Notes: generated from the letters alone by a model not told the origin. A stretch of DNA of 64,000 nucleotides from Georgenia muralis (GCF_003814705.1 NZ_RKRA01000001.1:1054001-1118000); one strand, 5' to 3'. Positions 36,306-45,558 are shown, counted from the first letter of the stretch. Made by a program: numbers and translations.

Positions 36306-37037
36306 TCACAGCAGCTCCTCGAGGTCGGCGACGACGACGTCCGCCCCGTGCCGGCGCAGCTCGTCGGCCTGGTCGAGCCGGTCGACGCCGACGACGTGGC
36401 CGAACCCCCCGGCCCGGCCCGCCTCCACCCCGGCGAGGGCGTCCTCGAAGACCGCGGCTGCGCCGGGGGCCACCCCCAGCCGGCGGGCCGCCTCGAGGAA
36501 CGTGTCGGGGGCGGGTTTGCCGGGCAGGTCCAGGCGGCGCGCCTCGACACCGTCGACGACGACGTCGAAGTGGGGGGCCAGGCCGGTGACGTCGAGCACG
36601 AGCCGGGTGTTCGCGCTGGAGGACACCACGGCCCGGGCCAGGCCCGCGGCGGCGGCGGCCTCGACGTAGCGGCGGCTGCCCTCGAAGACCTCCACGCCCT
36701 CGTCGTGGAGGAGGCTCAGCAGGAGGCGGTTCTTGCGGTTGCCCAGGCCGGCGACGCTCTCCGTGCCCTCGTCCTCGGCCGTGCCCTCCGGGAGGACGAC
36801 GCCGCGGCTGGCGAGGAAGTCGCGCACGCCGTCGGCGCGCTTCTTGCCGTCGACGTAGGCGGCGTAGTCCGCCGCGGGGTCGAAGGGCACGAACGGCTCG
36901 CCGGTGCGCGTGGAGCGTGCGCGCAGGTACTCGTCGAACGTCGCGGTCCACGCGGCGCGGTGGACCTGCGCCGTCTGTGTGAGCACGCCGTCGAGGTCGA
37001 AGAGGCAGGCGCGGACACCCGCCGGCAGTCCCAGCAC
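36306..37037 (-). CDS. pgmB: Beta-phosphoglucomutase (HAD superfamily)
   Basis: 243 residues. It converts beta-glucose 1-phosphate to glucose 6-phosphate. HAD motif [19 protein letters not shown] carries the nucleophile Asp and the acid/base Asp. The cap has [19 protein letters not shown], the substrate-recognition loop. Motif II is VVSSSANT, and motifs III/IV are [16 protein letters not shown] and [20 protein letters not shown] 37037 is chosen because acggagg lies about 6 nt before it. It precedes the GH65 phosphorylase with a 4-base overlap, the usual phosphorylase-mutase pair. With the phosphorylase broken it may lack its supply of substrate. Confidence 0.93.
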   Translation of the reverse strand: MLGLPAGVRACLFDLDGVLTQTAQVHRAAWTATFDEYLRARSTRTGEPFVPFDPAADYAAYVDGKKRADGVRDFLASRGVVLPEGTAEDEGTESVAGLGNRKNRLLLSLLHDEGVEVFEGSRRYVEAAAAAGLARAVVSSSANTRLVLDVTGLAPHFDVVVDGVEARRLDLPGKPAPDTFLEAARRLGVAPGAAAVFEDALAGVEAGRAGGFGHVVGVDRLDQADELRRHGADVVVADLEELL

Positions 37038-37097
37038 GTCAGCCTCCGTCCATCGCCGCGTCGCGCCTGCCCAGTCTGGCACCGGCGCCGGCCCGTC

Positions 37098-38087
37098 TCA
37101 GTGCCACACGCGCGGCGTGGACAGGCGCAGCACGGCCAGGAAGGTCAGCGCCGTCACCGCGCCGACCCCGACGGCCGCACCGGCATAGGCGACGACGAGC
37201 TCGGTGCGCGAGTCCCCGCCGAGCCAGTTGGTCACGAGCACCGAGAGCAGGGCGAGCAGGAGGGCGAAGAGCGCGGCCCCGCCGAAGAGGTGCTCGGTGG
37301 TGCGGGTGGCGCGCAGCGCCGCCGGCGCGCTCTCCTCGTCCGCCTCGACGAATCCGTCGCGCGAGAGGTGCGGCTCCGCGCCGCCGGCGGCCGTCCCGGC
37401 GGTGTCGGCCGTCCCGGCGCCGTCGGCGTCGCTCGCGGGCGCGGCGGACCCGACGGCTGCGAGGCGCGCCCGGCGGGCCGGACCGAGCTCGAGCGGCGTC
37501 GCGGCGGGACCGAGGACCGCCAGCGTGAGGAACGTCCACGCCCCGACGACGAGGATCGCGGCCACCACGTCCGAGGCGCGGTGCCAGCCGCCGACCATCG
37601 TCGAGACGCCTGTCGCGCCGGCGTAGGTGGCACCCAGCAGCGCCGTGACCCACCGCCATCGCGGCGCCGTGACGAGGATCGCGACGGCCGCCACCGAGCC
37701 GGCCACGGTGGCGTGCCCGCTCGGGAGGGAGTTCACGGTGGCCTCGGAGAGGTTCATGTCCGGCCGCTCGAGGGTGTTCTTGAGCACCTGGGTGGTGACG
37801 TTCGAAGCCGCGACGACCACGACGACGGCGACCGCGAGCCACCACTGGCGCCGCAGACCCGCGACCACCATCCCGACGAGGACCACGACCATGAGGAACG
37901 GGACGGAGACGACGTCGAGGAGGTCTCGGGCGCTGTCCATGAGACGCCAGCGTCCGATGCGCGAACCCTCGAACGCGATCTCGTCGACCTCCTGGCCGGC
38001 CGCCGTGGTGACGAAGAACCACCACACCAGCCACACCCCGGCGCCGGAGAGCACGGCGGCGGCGAGAGCGGTGGCGCGCCGGCTCAT
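37098..38087 (-). CDS. PAP2-family phosphatase, membrane
   Basis: 329 residues. Six membrane segments form the first about 200 residues. The three phosphatase motifs are KNTLERPDMN (KX6RP-like), NSLPSGHATVAGS (PSGH) and GVSTMVGGWHRASDVVAA (SR-H-D-like, with His). After a disordered cytoplasmic linker, Ala/Asp/Gly-rich (about 205-250), two more membrane segments follow. The family removes phosphate from lipid phosphates such as phosphatidate or undecaprenyl diphosphate; the substrate is not known here. ATG 38087 is preceded by gaggtg. It is separated from the FUSC-like gene by 28 bp. Confidence 0.88.
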   Translation of the reverse strand: MSRRATALAAAVLSGAGVWLVWWFFVTTAAGQEVDEIAFEGSRIGRWRLMDSARDLLDVVSVPFLMVVVLVGMVVAGLRRQWWLAVAVVVVVAASNVTTQVLKNTLERPDMNLSEATVNSLPSGHATVAGSVAAVAILVTAPRWRWVTALLGATYAGATGVSTMVGGWHRASDVVAAILVVGAWTFLTLAVLGPAATPLELGPARRARLAAVGSAAPASDADGAGTADTAGTAAGGAEPHLSRDGFVEADEESAPAALRATRTTEHLFGGAALFALLLALLSVLVTNWLGGDSRTELVVAYAGAAVGVGAVTALTFLAVLRLSTPRVWH

Positions 38088-38115
38088 CGGAGCACCTCGC
38101 ACGGTCGCTGGCGTC

Positions 38116-39201
38116 TCATCGCAGTCTCCTCGGGGGGTCGGTGACGGCCTGGAGGCATCGTCGCAGGGTGACGACCAGGGTGGCGGCCGTATCGGTGTTC
38201 TCGCCACGGGCCTGCGCCTCGTGGACGGCGTGGGCGAGGTCCGCGATCGCCTCGGTGGCCAGCGGCACGTCCTCGGTGTGCTCGGCGACGCCCCGGACCT
38301 CGGCGCAGACGGCGGCGAGCCGGCGCAGCGCCTCGGCCGCGAGCGGGCGCAGCTCCGGCCCGAGCGCGACCCGCTCCAGGCCCGCGTGCTCCTCCTCGCT
38401 GACGAAGATCGTGAGGTCCTCCACCAGCAGGGCGGCCCGCTCGAGCGCGCGGGACTGACGGTCCTGGCGCTCGATGCTCTCCCGGTAGCGCGCAGTCCGC
38501 CGGTTCCACATCTGGGCTTCGGTGGCGTCCTGCACGCTGTCGCGCATGCGGCGCAGCAGCGGGTCGAGGTTGCGGCGACGTCCCGCCCACTCGTCCGGGT
38601 CGGGCGGCTGGTCCTGCTCCAGGCCCTCGGCGAGGTCCTCGAGCTGCCGGGTGAGGGTGCGCCGGACCGCGTCGAGGGCCATCTGGGCCGGCGTGAGCGG
38701 GAGCGGGGGCCAGGCCCAGTTCACCGCGACGCCGATGGCGGCGCCGACCAGCGTGAGGCCGGTGTACGCACCGATGAACCCGACCGGGTCGCCCCGCCCG
38801 AGGATGAGGACGAACAGCGACGCCGTCGACACCCAGCTGCCCATCGAGCCCAGGCGTGGCCAGCCGGCCAGGAACACCCCGACGAGGACGACGACCGCCA
38901 CCGTGAGCGGGGCGAAGTCGGACGGGCTGACGGCGGCCACGCCGAGCGCGACGACGGCACCCAGGGTGATCGAGGCCACCGCCTGGAGGGACTCACGGAC
39001 CGAGCCTGCCAGGCTGGACGTGGTCGCGATGACGGCGCCGAGCGGGGCGTAGTAGGGGTAGTCCGCGACCGGTCCGGGCACCAGGTGGGCGACGAACCAC
39101 GCCAGGGCCGCGGCGATCGCCGCGCGCAGGGCCAGGGCGAGCCGCGGGTGGCTCGACCAGGTCCTGCGCACGGCGGCGGGGTCGGGAGTCATCGCGCCCA
39201 T
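38116..39201 (-). CDS. FUSC/aromatic-acid-exporter-like membrane protein
   Basis: 361 residues. Five or six membrane helices occur in residues about 20-160 (LALALRAAIAAALAWFVAHL, ITLGAVVALGVAAV, FAPLTVAVVVLVGVFLAG, WVSTASLFVLILG). A cytoplasmic helical domain follows (about 170-361), with YRESIERQDRQSRALERAAL. The layout fits the FUSC/ArAE family of putative aromatic-acid exporters, in its short single-module form. The substrate is unknown. ATG 39201 or 39192 are both possible starts; neither has a good ribosome site. It is probably in one unit with the PAP2 gene. Confidence 0.78.
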   Translation of the reverse strand: MGAMTPDPAAVRRTWSSHPRLALALRAAIAAALAWFVAHLVPGPVADYPYYAPLGAVIATTSSLAGSVRESLQAVASITLGAVVALGVAAVSPSDFAPLTVAVVVLVGVFLAGWPRLGSMGSWVSTASLFVLILGRGDPVGFIGAYTGLTLVGAAIGVAVNWAWPPLPLTPAQMALDAVRRTLTRQLEDLAEGLEQDQPPDPDEWAGRRRNLDPLLRRMRDSVQDATEAQMWNRRTARYRESIERQDRQSRALERAALLVEDLTIFVSEEEHAGLERVALGPELRPLAAEALRRLAAVCAEVRGVAEHTEDVPLATEAIADLAHAVHEAQARGENTDTAATLVVTLRRCLQAVTDPPRRLR

Positions 39202-39381
39202 CTTGCGTGAGGAGGAACGGCGTCGCGATCGGGAGGGGTGCGACACCGTTCACACCCGCCCGAGGACCCGCAGAGCGTGGATCCGGCCGCCCCCGGACCC
39301 GCCTTGTGGATCCGGCCGGCCCGGGTGGGCCGGACGGCCGGTCCGGAGCGGGCCGGCCGGTCCGGGAGCGGGCCGCACCCC

Positions 39382-40239
39382 TCAGAAGACCGGTCGGCCG
39401 CCGGTGACCCCCAGGACGGTCCCGGAGACGTAGCTCGCCTCGTCGCTCGCGAGGTAGACGAAGGCCGACGCCACCTCGACCGGGTGCCCGGCGCGGCCGA
39501 GCGGGGTGTCGGCGCCGAAGCCCTCGACCTTCGACTCGGGCATCGTGGACGGGATGAGCGGGGTCCAGATCGGTCCGGGGGCGACCGCGTTGACGCGGAT
39601 GCCCTTCTCGCCGAGCTCGGCCGCGAGGTTCACGGTGAGGTTGTTCAGGGCCGCCTTGGTCGCAGCGTAGTCGAGCAGCGGCTCGGAGGGCTCGAACGCC
39701 TGGATCGACGTCGTCACGAGGATGCTGCTGCCCGGGGCCAGGTGCGGCGCCGCGGCCTTGGCCAGCCAGAAGGTCGCGAAGACGTTCGTCTCGAAGGTCC
39801 GCACGATCTGCTCGCCGGGGAACTCCTCGAGCCCCTGGTGGCTCATCTGGTAGGCGGCGTTGGAGACGAGGACGTCCAGCCCGCCGAGCCCGTCGACGGC
39901 GCCGGTGACGACCTCGAGCGCCGCCGCCTCGGTGCGCAGGTCGGCGGGCAGGAGCACGCACGTGCGGCCCGTCGCCTCGACCTGCTTGCGGGTCTCCTCG
40001 GCGTCGGCCTGCTCCTCGGGAAGGAAGCTGATGGCGACGTCGGCGCCCTCCTTGGCGAAGGTGATGGCGACGGCGCGGCCGATGCCGGAGTCGCCGCCGG
40101 TGATGAGCGCCCTCTTGCCGGTGAGCCGGTGGCGACCGGTCCAGCTGGTCTCGCCGTGGTCGGGCGCGGGGTCGAGGGAGGACGTCGTCCCGGGCCACTG
40201 CTGCTGCTGGGCGGGGATCTTCGAGGTGTCGGAAGCCAT
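39382..40239 (-). CDS. SDR family oxidoreductase
   Basis: 285 residues. Classical short-chain dehydrogenase of the YhdG/YhxC-like group, with an extra N-terminal 40 residues (KIPAQQQQWPGTTSSLDPAP). The cofactor motif is ALITGGDSGIGRAVA and the NAG-like motif appears as VSNAAYQMSH. The catalytic triad is Ser in SILVTTSIQAF, then Tyr and Lys in LLDYAATKAAL. The APGPIWTPLIPS loop is conserved. Such enzymes often act in general stress or aldehyde metabolism; the substrate is unknown. ATG 40239 is chosen for the conserved QQQ N-terminus. Confidence 0.93.
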   Translation of the reverse strand: MASDTSKIPAQQQQWPGTTSSLDPAPDHGETSWTGRHRLTGKRALITGGDSGIGRAVAITFAKEGADVAISFLPEEQADAEETRKQVEATGRTCVLLPADLRTEAAALEVVTGAVDGLGGLDVLVSNAAYQMSHQGLEEFPGEQIVRTFETNVFATFWLAKAAAPHLAPGSSILVTTSIQAFEPSEPLLDYAATKAALNNLTVNLAAELGEKGIRVNAVAPGPIWTPLIPSTMPESKVEGFGADTPLGRAGHPVEVASAFVYLASDEASYVSGTVLGVTGGRPVF

Positions 40240-40286
40240 GAGCCCATGGTGGGACGGCGCAGCGGTGCCCGCACCTCGGACGACCG

Positions 40287-41897
40287 TCAGGCCCGCCGGA
40301 GGAACCCGTCGACGAGGAGGTCGTGGGCCGCCGGCAGGACCTCGGCGGCGACGTCGTCCGCGGGGACGTCCAGGAGCGCGGCGAGCCCTCCGACGATCTG
40401 GCCGAGGGTGAGCTCGCCGTCGCACGCCCCGACCGCTCCGGCGACGAGGGTGCCGGGCCGGACCACGCGCCCCAGCCCGCCACCCTGCCGGAGCTGGACG
40501 ATCCGGGGGTCCTCGGCGCCGGGCTCGAGGTAGCGCTCCTCCGTGACGTCGGCGGCCACCACGAGCCGTTCGCCGGCAAGCCCGGGCATCGCCGTGGTGC
40601 CGGCCGCGGCCGGTCCTGTGGCGGTCGCCGGCCCGGTGGCCGCCTCGACGCCGGCGAGCCACTCGCGGGTCGCGAGGACCTCGGCGACGTGCGTGCCGAG
40701 CGGCTGGCGCACCGCGCCGGTGACCTCCTCGACCCGTCGCCACGGCGGCCGCGCACCGCCCGGCCGCTGGAGGAGGACGTACCCGAAACCGACGCCCTCG
40801 ACGCCGCGGGCCGCGAAGTCCGCGAGCCAGGCCTCGTAGGCGGCCTCGTAGCGGGGCCGGTCCACCTCGGGCCGCAGCCCTCCGTCGCGCAGCCACAGCT
40901 CGGCGTACTCGGCCGGGTCCTGCACCTCCCGCTCGACCACCCAGGCGTCCACGCCCGCGAGGTCGAGCCACCGACCCACGCGCTCGCGCCAGTCCTCGCC
41001 GGCGTGGTGCTCCCAGTTGCCCAGGAGCTGCGCGACGCCGCCGGGGGCGAGGTGCTGCCCCACGCCCGCGACGAGGTCGGCGACGAGGTCGTCACCGGCG
41101 CGGACGCCGTCGCGGTACTCCATGACCGGCAGGCCCGCGGCGCGCACCGAGGCGGGGGTGATGACGAAGGGCGGGTTGGACACGACGAGGTCGAACCGCT
41201 CCCCCGCGACCGGCTCGAGCATGGAGCCGGCGCGCAGGTCGAGCCGGACACCGGCGAGGTCGGCGTTGAACCGGGCGAACTCCAGCGCCCGCCGGGAGAT
41301 GTCGGTCGCGACGACGGCGCCGCTGTGGCGGGCCGCGTGCAGGGCCTGGACGCCGCACCCGGTGCCGAGGTCGAGGGAGCGCTCGCGACGGTCACGGACC
41401 GTGATCTGCGCCAGCGTCGTCGACGCGCCACCGATGCCGAGGACGTGGTCGGGCCCGAGCGGCCGCCCGGTGGCGGCCTCGCCGAGGTCCGAGGCGATCC
41501 ACCAGTGCGCCGGCCCGGCGGCGTCGTGGGCGGCGTAGGGCCGCAGGTCGACGACGCCGCGGACGTCGTCGGCCGCGCCGTCGCCCGCGGCAAGCACCAG
41601 GCCGAGCCGCTGCGCGCCGGCGGTGCCCGTGCGCGGCAGCGCCCGGTCGACCGCGGCGCGTGGGACGTCGTCGCCGAGCATGAACACCCGCAGGAGGGCG
41701 GCCGCGGGCTCGTCGGCGGCCCGGGCGGCGACGAGGGCCGGCAGCCGCTGCTCCCGGTGGAGCGCGGCGGCGGCGACGTCGTCGAGCAGTGCGCCCACGC
41801 CGTCGACGGTGAAGCCCGCCCCGGTGAGGTCCGCGCGCAGGGCGTCGACCTCCGCCGGCGAGACGGCACGGGGGGCGGTGTGCGCCGGGTCGGTCAT
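40287..41897 (-). CDS. Class I SAM-dependent methyltransferase (HemK/RlmG-like), large actinobacterial form
   Basis: 536 residues. A winged-helix-like N-terminal domain of about 150 residues (VDALRADLTGAGFTVDGVGA) precedes the Rossmann methyltransferase. That domain has SAM motif I SLDLGTGCGVQALHAAR, acidic motif II VATDISRRAL and the NPPF active-site motif in DLVVSNPPFVIT. The C-terminal about 200 residues form a further domain ending LLVDGFLRRA. NPPF-type enzymes methylate amide or amino nitrogens of protein or nucleic acid; the target is unknown. ATG 41897 is the first sensible start. It diverges from the BCCT gene. Confidence 0.88.
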   Translation of the reverse strand: MTDPAHTAPRAVSPAEVDALRADLTGAGFTVDGVGALLDDVAAAALHREQRLPALVAARAADEPAAALLRVFMLGDDVPRAAVDRALPRTGTAGAQRLGLVLAAGDGAADDVRGVVDLRPYAAHDAAGPAHWWIASDLGEAATGRPLGPDHVLGIGGASTTLAQITVRDRRERSLDLGTGCGVQALHAARHSGAVVATDISRRALEFARFNADLAGVRLDLRAGSMLEPVAGERFDLVVSNPPFVITPASVRAAGLPVMEYRDGVRAGDDLVADLVAGVGQHLAPGGVAQLLGNWEHHAGEDWRERVGRWLDLAGVDAWVVEREVQDPAEYAELWLRDGGLRPEVDRPRYEAAYEAWLADFAARGVEGVGFGYVLLQRPGGARPPWRRVEEVTGAVRQPLGTHVAEVLATREWLAGVEAATGPATATGPAAAGTTAMPGLAGERLVVAADVTEERYLEPGAEDPRIVQLRQGGGLGRVVRPGTLVAGAVGACDGELTLGQIVGGLAALLDVPADDVAAEVLPAAHDLLVDGFLRRA

Positions 41898-42000
41898 GCG
41901 CGTGAGCGTATGCGCCGCCCCGGCCGCTCTTCGCGATGGTGCGCGGCGGCGGGCGGGGTTAGGTTCGTACCGACCCTCTCCCCGGCCCCTGGAGGACGTC

Positions 42001-43776
42001 ATGTCGCAACCCACGCGCGCCCCGGTCCAGGGCACCACCGGCCGGCGCGTCCAGGCCCCGGCGGTGTTCTTCCCGGCGCTGGGGATCATCCTCGCCGCGG
42101 TCGCTCTAGCCATCGCCCTGCCCGACCAGACCGACGCCGTGCTCGACACCCTCCAGAGCTCGGTCGTGGCCGGGTTCGGTCCGTACTTCGTGGTCGTCGT
42201 CGCCGGCTTCGTCGTGTTCTCCCTGTGGATGGGCATGAGCCGGTTCGGTGACATCAAGCTCGGGAAGGACGAGGACGAGCCCGAGTTCGGCCTCATGTCC
42301 TGGTTCGCGATGCTCTTCGCCGCCGGCATGGGGATCGGCCTGGTGTTCTGGGGAGCCGCGGAGCCGCTGACGTTCTTCGTCGACCCCAAGCCGGGAGCCG
42401 GCGCCGAGACGCGCGTCGAGCGGGCCGAGGCGGCGATGACCCAGACCTTCCTCCACTGGGGCTTCCACGCGTGGGCCGTGTACGCCGTCGTCGGCCTCTC
42501 GCTGGCCTACGCCATCCACCGCCGGGGCCGGCCGGTCTCGATCCGGTGGGCCCTCGAGCCGCTCCTCGGTGACCGCCTCCGCGGACGGATGGGCGACGCG
42601 ATCGACGTCATCGCCATCGTGGGCACCCTCTTCGGGGTGGCGACGTCACTGGGGCTCGGCGTGCAGCAGATCTCGGCCGGTCTGGTGCGGCTCGGCGCCG
42701 TCGGGCAGCCGTCCGACGGCCTGCTCATCGTGCTCATCACCGTCATCACGCTCGTCGCGCTCACCTCGGTGCTCAGCGGGGTCGGGCGGGGGATCAAGTG
42801 GCTGTCGAACATCAACCTCGGCCTCGCCGGCGCGTTCCTCGTCGCCGTCCTCCTGCTCGGTCCGACGCTGTTCCTCCTGCGCGACCTCGTGCAGTCCTTC
42901 GGCAGCTACCTGCAGAACATCGTGCAGCTCACCTTCAACGCCTCCGCGTACACCGGCGCCGACGGGCTCGCGTGGCAGGGCTCGTGGACGATCTTCTACT
43001 GGGGCTGGTGGATCTCCTGGGCACCGTTCGTGGGCGTGTTCATCGCCCGGATCTCGCGCGGACGCACCGTCCGGGAGTTCATCCTCGGCGTCATGCTCGT
43101 CCCGACCGCGGTGACGTTCGTGTGGTTCACCGTCATGGGCGGTGGCGCGATCCGGCAGGCGTGGGACGACTTCAACGGCGGGCTGTTCGACCCTGAGGTG
43201 GGCATCGTCTCCGAGTCCGTGCTCTTCAACTTCCTCGGCACCCTGCCGGCGTCGGGCCTGCTGTCGGTCATCGCGATCATCCTCGTGGCGGTCTTCTTCG
43301 TCACCTCCTCCGACTCCGGCTCCCTCGTGGTGGACATGCTCGCCTCCGGCGGGGACATCGACCCGCCGAGGTGGAGCCGGGTGGTGTGGGTGACCCTCGA
43401 GGGTCTCGTGGCCATCGCCCTGCTGCTGGCCGGCGGCCTCGGGGCCCTGCAGACGGCGGCGATCCTCACGGCCCTACCGGTGAGCCTGGTGATGATCGGC
43501 ATGTGCGTGGCCACCTACCGCGCGCTGCGCGACGAGCACGCGGTGCTCGTGCGCGCCGAGCGGCGTCAGCGCCGCGAGGAGCTCGCCCACCACGTGGGCA
43601 CCCGGGTTCGCACCGAGCTCACCGAGGGGTTCGGCGACCACTTCGGCGTGCACGTGGACGACCGGGTGGCCGTCGCCCTGTCCGAGCACATGGACGACCG
43701 GGCCGGCGTCGTCCCCGAGCAGCTCGACGACGTGCGCCGTCCGTGGTGGCAGCGGTTCAGACCGTCAGCTCGTTGA
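42001..43776 (+). CDS. BCCT-family betaine/choline/carnitine transporter
   Basis: 591 residues with 12 membrane segments. Family hallmarks are LFAAGMGIGLVFWGAAEPL (Gly-rich helix 3) and the aromatic substrate-box helix WTIFYWGWWISWAPFVGVFI with ARISRGRTVREF. SSDSGSLVVDMLASGG is also conserved. The GMGIG form is typical of sodium-coupled betaine carriers such as BetP. The C-terminal tail (about 520-591) is long and charged, as in osmosensing members. Uptake of glycine betaine for osmoprotection fits, but the substrate is inferred. A strong ggagg ribosome site precedes ATG 42001. Confidence 0.95.
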   Translation: MSQPTRAPVQGTTGRRVQAPAVFFPALGIILAAVALAIALPDQTDAVLDTLQSSVVAGFGPYFVVVVAGFVVFSLWMGMSRFGDIKLGKDEDEPEFGLMSWFAMLFAAGMGIGLVFWGAAEPLTFFVDPKPGAGAETRVERAEAAMTQTFLHWGFHAWAVYAVVGLSLAYAIHRRGRPVSIRWALEPLLGDRLRGRMGDAIDVIAIVGTLFGVATSLGLGVQQISAGLVRLGAVGQPSDGLLIVLITVITLVALTSVLSGVGRGIKWLSNINLGLAGAFLVAVLLLGPTLFLLRDLVQSFGSYLQNIVQLTFNASAYTGADGLAWQGSWTIFYWGWWISWAPFVGVFIARISRGRTVREFILGVMLVPTAVTFVWFTVMGGGAIRQAWDDFNGGLFDPEVGIVSESVLFNFLGTLPASGLLSVIAIILVAVFFVTSSDSGSLVVDMLASGGDIDPPRWSRVVWVTLEGLVAIALLLAGGLGALQTAAILTALPVSLVMIGMCVATYRALRDEHAVLVRAERRQRREELAHHVGTRVRTELTEGFGDHFGVHVDDRVAVALSEHMDDRAGVVPEQLDDVRRPWWQRFRPSAR

Positions 43777-44665
43777 GGATGCGGGGCAGCTCGTCGAGCA
43801 CCTCGCGCGCGAGGAAGCCGACCTTCCCGACGCGCGCGGTGAGCGAGTCCCCGGCGCTGGTGTGCAGGTGGGTGGACCAGACCGCGGCCTGGGCCGGCTC
43901 GGCGCCGCGAGCCAGCAGGCCCGCCAGCGCGCCGGCCTGCACGTCACCGCTGCCCGAGGTGCCCAGGCCCGTGTGACCGGTGGTGGCCCGCCAGAGGCGC
44001 TCGCCGTCCGAGATGCTGCCCCGGCAGGAGACGACGGCCCGGTACTCCCGCGCGACGGCCAACGCGGCGTCGTCGGGATCCTCGATCTCCTCGCGCCCGA
44101 GCAGCCGTGCGGCCTCCTCGAGGTTGGGGGTCAGGACCAGGCGACCCGCCAGGGACCGCGCGACGTCGGGGAGGTCGGGCAGGACGCCGAGCGCGAAGGC
44201 GTCGAGCACGACGGGGGTCTCCTCCGGCAGCGCGGCGACGACGGCGGTGAGCAGCCGCGCGGTCCCCCCGGGCCGGCCGAGACCGGGACCGAGCAGGACG
44301 ACGTCGCTGCGCTCGAGGTCCTTCCCGAGACCCTCGACGCCCGCGCCGCTGACCTCGCCGTCGTCGTCCTCCGCCAAGCCGCGGACACCCGCCTCCGGGA
44401 CGGCGACCGCGAGAGCGGGCGCGACGGACTCCGCCACGGCCAGGGTGAGGCGGCCGGCGCCCACCCGCAGCGCTGCCAGGCCGGCGAGCAGCACGGCGCC
44501 CGGGGTGGCGCGCGAACCTCCGATGACGAACACCTGACCGCGTCCGTACTTCGTCCCCGACGGCTCCGGCAGGGGCCACCCGCGAAGCATCGCCGGCATG
44601 ATCGGCAGGGCCTCGGGGTCCGCCGGCCCGGTCCGGCCGGCGTCACGCGGCTTCTGGCTCGTCAT
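43757..44665 (-). CDS. nnrD: ADP-dependent NAD(P)H-hydrate dehydratase
   Basis: 302 residues, ribokinase-like fold. It repairs hydrated NAD(P)H using ADP. YGRGQVFVIGGSRATPGAVLLAGLAAL opens the fold; LLGPGLGR, LDAFAL, LVLTPNLEEAARLLG and GTSGSGDVQAGALAGLLARG (catalytic Asp) are the family motifs. No YjeF N-terminal epimerase domain is fused. The last 20 bp overlap the convergent BCCT gene. The start overlaps the stop of the histidine-phosphatase gene (ATGA), so these two are coupled. Confidence 0.93.
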   Translation of the reverse strand: MTSQKPRDAGRTGPADPEALPIMPAMLRGWPLPEPSGTKYGRGQVFVIGGSRATPGAVLLAGLAALRVGAGRLTLAVAESVAPALAVAVPEAGVRGLAEDDDGEVSGAGVEGLGKDLERSDVVLLGPGLGRPGGTARLLTAVVAALPEETPVVLDAFALGVLPDLPDVARSLAGRLVLTPNLEEAARLLGREEIEDPDDAALAVAREYRAVVSCRGSISDGERLWRATTGHTGLGTSGSGDVQAGALAGLLARGAEPAQAAVWSTHLHTSAGDSLTARVGKVGFLAREVLDELPRILNELTV

Positions 44666-45411
44666 GGCGCGACGTCCTCGTCCGCCGACTCCTGCTCCCC
44701 CACGGCCGGCTCGTCTGTGGGGGGCACGCCACGGTCGGTGAGGTGGGTGTCGATGTTGTAGTCCACGAGCCGCCAGCTCGCCGGACCGTCCTGCGCGATC
44801 CGGGTCACCGACGCGTTGCGCACGCCGTCCGACCGCGCGACGTCCAGCACGGTCTCCTCGTCCAGCCCCTCGCACACGTACCGGAAGATCATGATGACGA
44901 CGTCGTGGGCACTGACGAGCACCCGCCCCTGCCCCAGCCGCTCGAGGTCCGCGAGGACAGACCGGACCCGGAGGGCGACATCGGCCCAGGACTCCCCGCC
45001 CGGGGGGCGGTGGTAGAACTTGCCCAGCCACTCACGCCGTTCGGCCTCCTCCGGGTACCGCGCGCGGATCCCGGCCTGGGTGTGCATGTCGGTGATGCCG
45101 AGGTCGCGGTCGCGCAGGCGTTCGTCCGTGCGGACCGGGACGTCGATGCCCGCCTCGGCCAGCGCGGTCCGGGCCGTGTCGAGCGCGCGGCGGTACGGCG
45201 ACGACCAGACCAGGTCGGGGCGGGCGTCGTCCGGGAGCGAGCGCAGCCAGCTGCCGAGGGCCTTGGCCTGCTCGAGCCCGGTCTCGGAGAGGGTGATGTC
45301 GGCGTCGCGCGCGTCGACCTCGATCATCTCGGCGCCGGACGACTCGGCCCTGGCGGCGGCGACGTTGGCGGTGCTCTGCCCGTGACGGACGAGGAGGATC
45401 TCCAGAGGCAT
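44662..45411 (-). CDS. Histidine phosphatase family protein
   Basis: 249 residues. The phosphohistidine motif is ILLVRHGQSTANV; conserved partners are DLVWSSPYRRALDTAR, DRDLGITDMHT, HRPPGGESWADVALRV and the second His in VLVSAHDVVIMIFRY. It is a broad-specificity phosphatase of the PGM-like clan; the substrate is unknown. The C-terminus ends in an acidic disordered tail (TDEPAVGEQESADEDVAP). Coupling to nnrD suggests joint expression, not necessarily a joint pathway. Confidence 0.93.
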   Translation of the reverse strand: MPLEILLVRHGQSTANVAAARAESSGAEMIEVDARDADITLSETGLEQAKALGSWLRSLPDDARPDLVWSSPYRRALDTARTALAEAGIDVPVRTDERLRDRDLGITDMHTQAGIRARYPEEAERREWLGKFYHRPPGGESWADVALRVRSVLADLERLGQGRVLVSAHDVVIMIFRYVCEGLDEETVLDVARSDGVRNASVTRIAQDGPASWRLVDYNIDTHLTDRGVPPTDEPAVGEQESADEDVAP

Positions 45412-45558
45412 GGGGTGAACGTAGGACGGTCAGGGCCCGTGCGCACGGCGGGGCGACGGCGCTGCGCTGCGGCGCGACGTCGAGCGGTCGGCATGCGCGG
45501 AGCATCGGCGGTGCACCGGTCCGGGGCGGATGTCAGTGGTCGAATATAGGTTCGAGAC

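Larger units (their letters stand above)
32144..36309 (-). pseudogene. GH65 disaccharide phosphorylase, interrupted by an IS1380-family element
   Basis: Removing the insertion and one 5-bp duplication restores an uninterrupted 842-codon frame. The N-terminal beta-sandwich starts near PWSVREPTLDLAGLGRTESL. The (alpha/alpha)6 domain includes WDVEGFVVPVL and the catalytic acid Glu541 in GPDEYTAVVDDN. After the break, HAPYVQLYRKQVVKQADLVL continues and carries the KQADL region associated with phosphate binding in GH65. The break falls in codon 629 (RYPL/M). The upstream piece now ends about a dozen codons inside the element, and the downstream piece has lost its start. Family members phosphorolyse trehalose, maltose or kojibiose; which one is not decided here. 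The GTG start overlaps the pgmB stop (GTGA). Confidence 0.92.

Noticed and set aside
32792-37037. Composite transposon carrying the GH65/pgmB genes
   Set aside because: Only one copy of the insertion sequence is present and it disrupts the gene instead of flanking it.
39246-39381. Regulatory repeat of ccggcc before the SDR gene
   Set aside because: Simple GC-rich sequence without a consistent unit; likely composition rather than a defined site.
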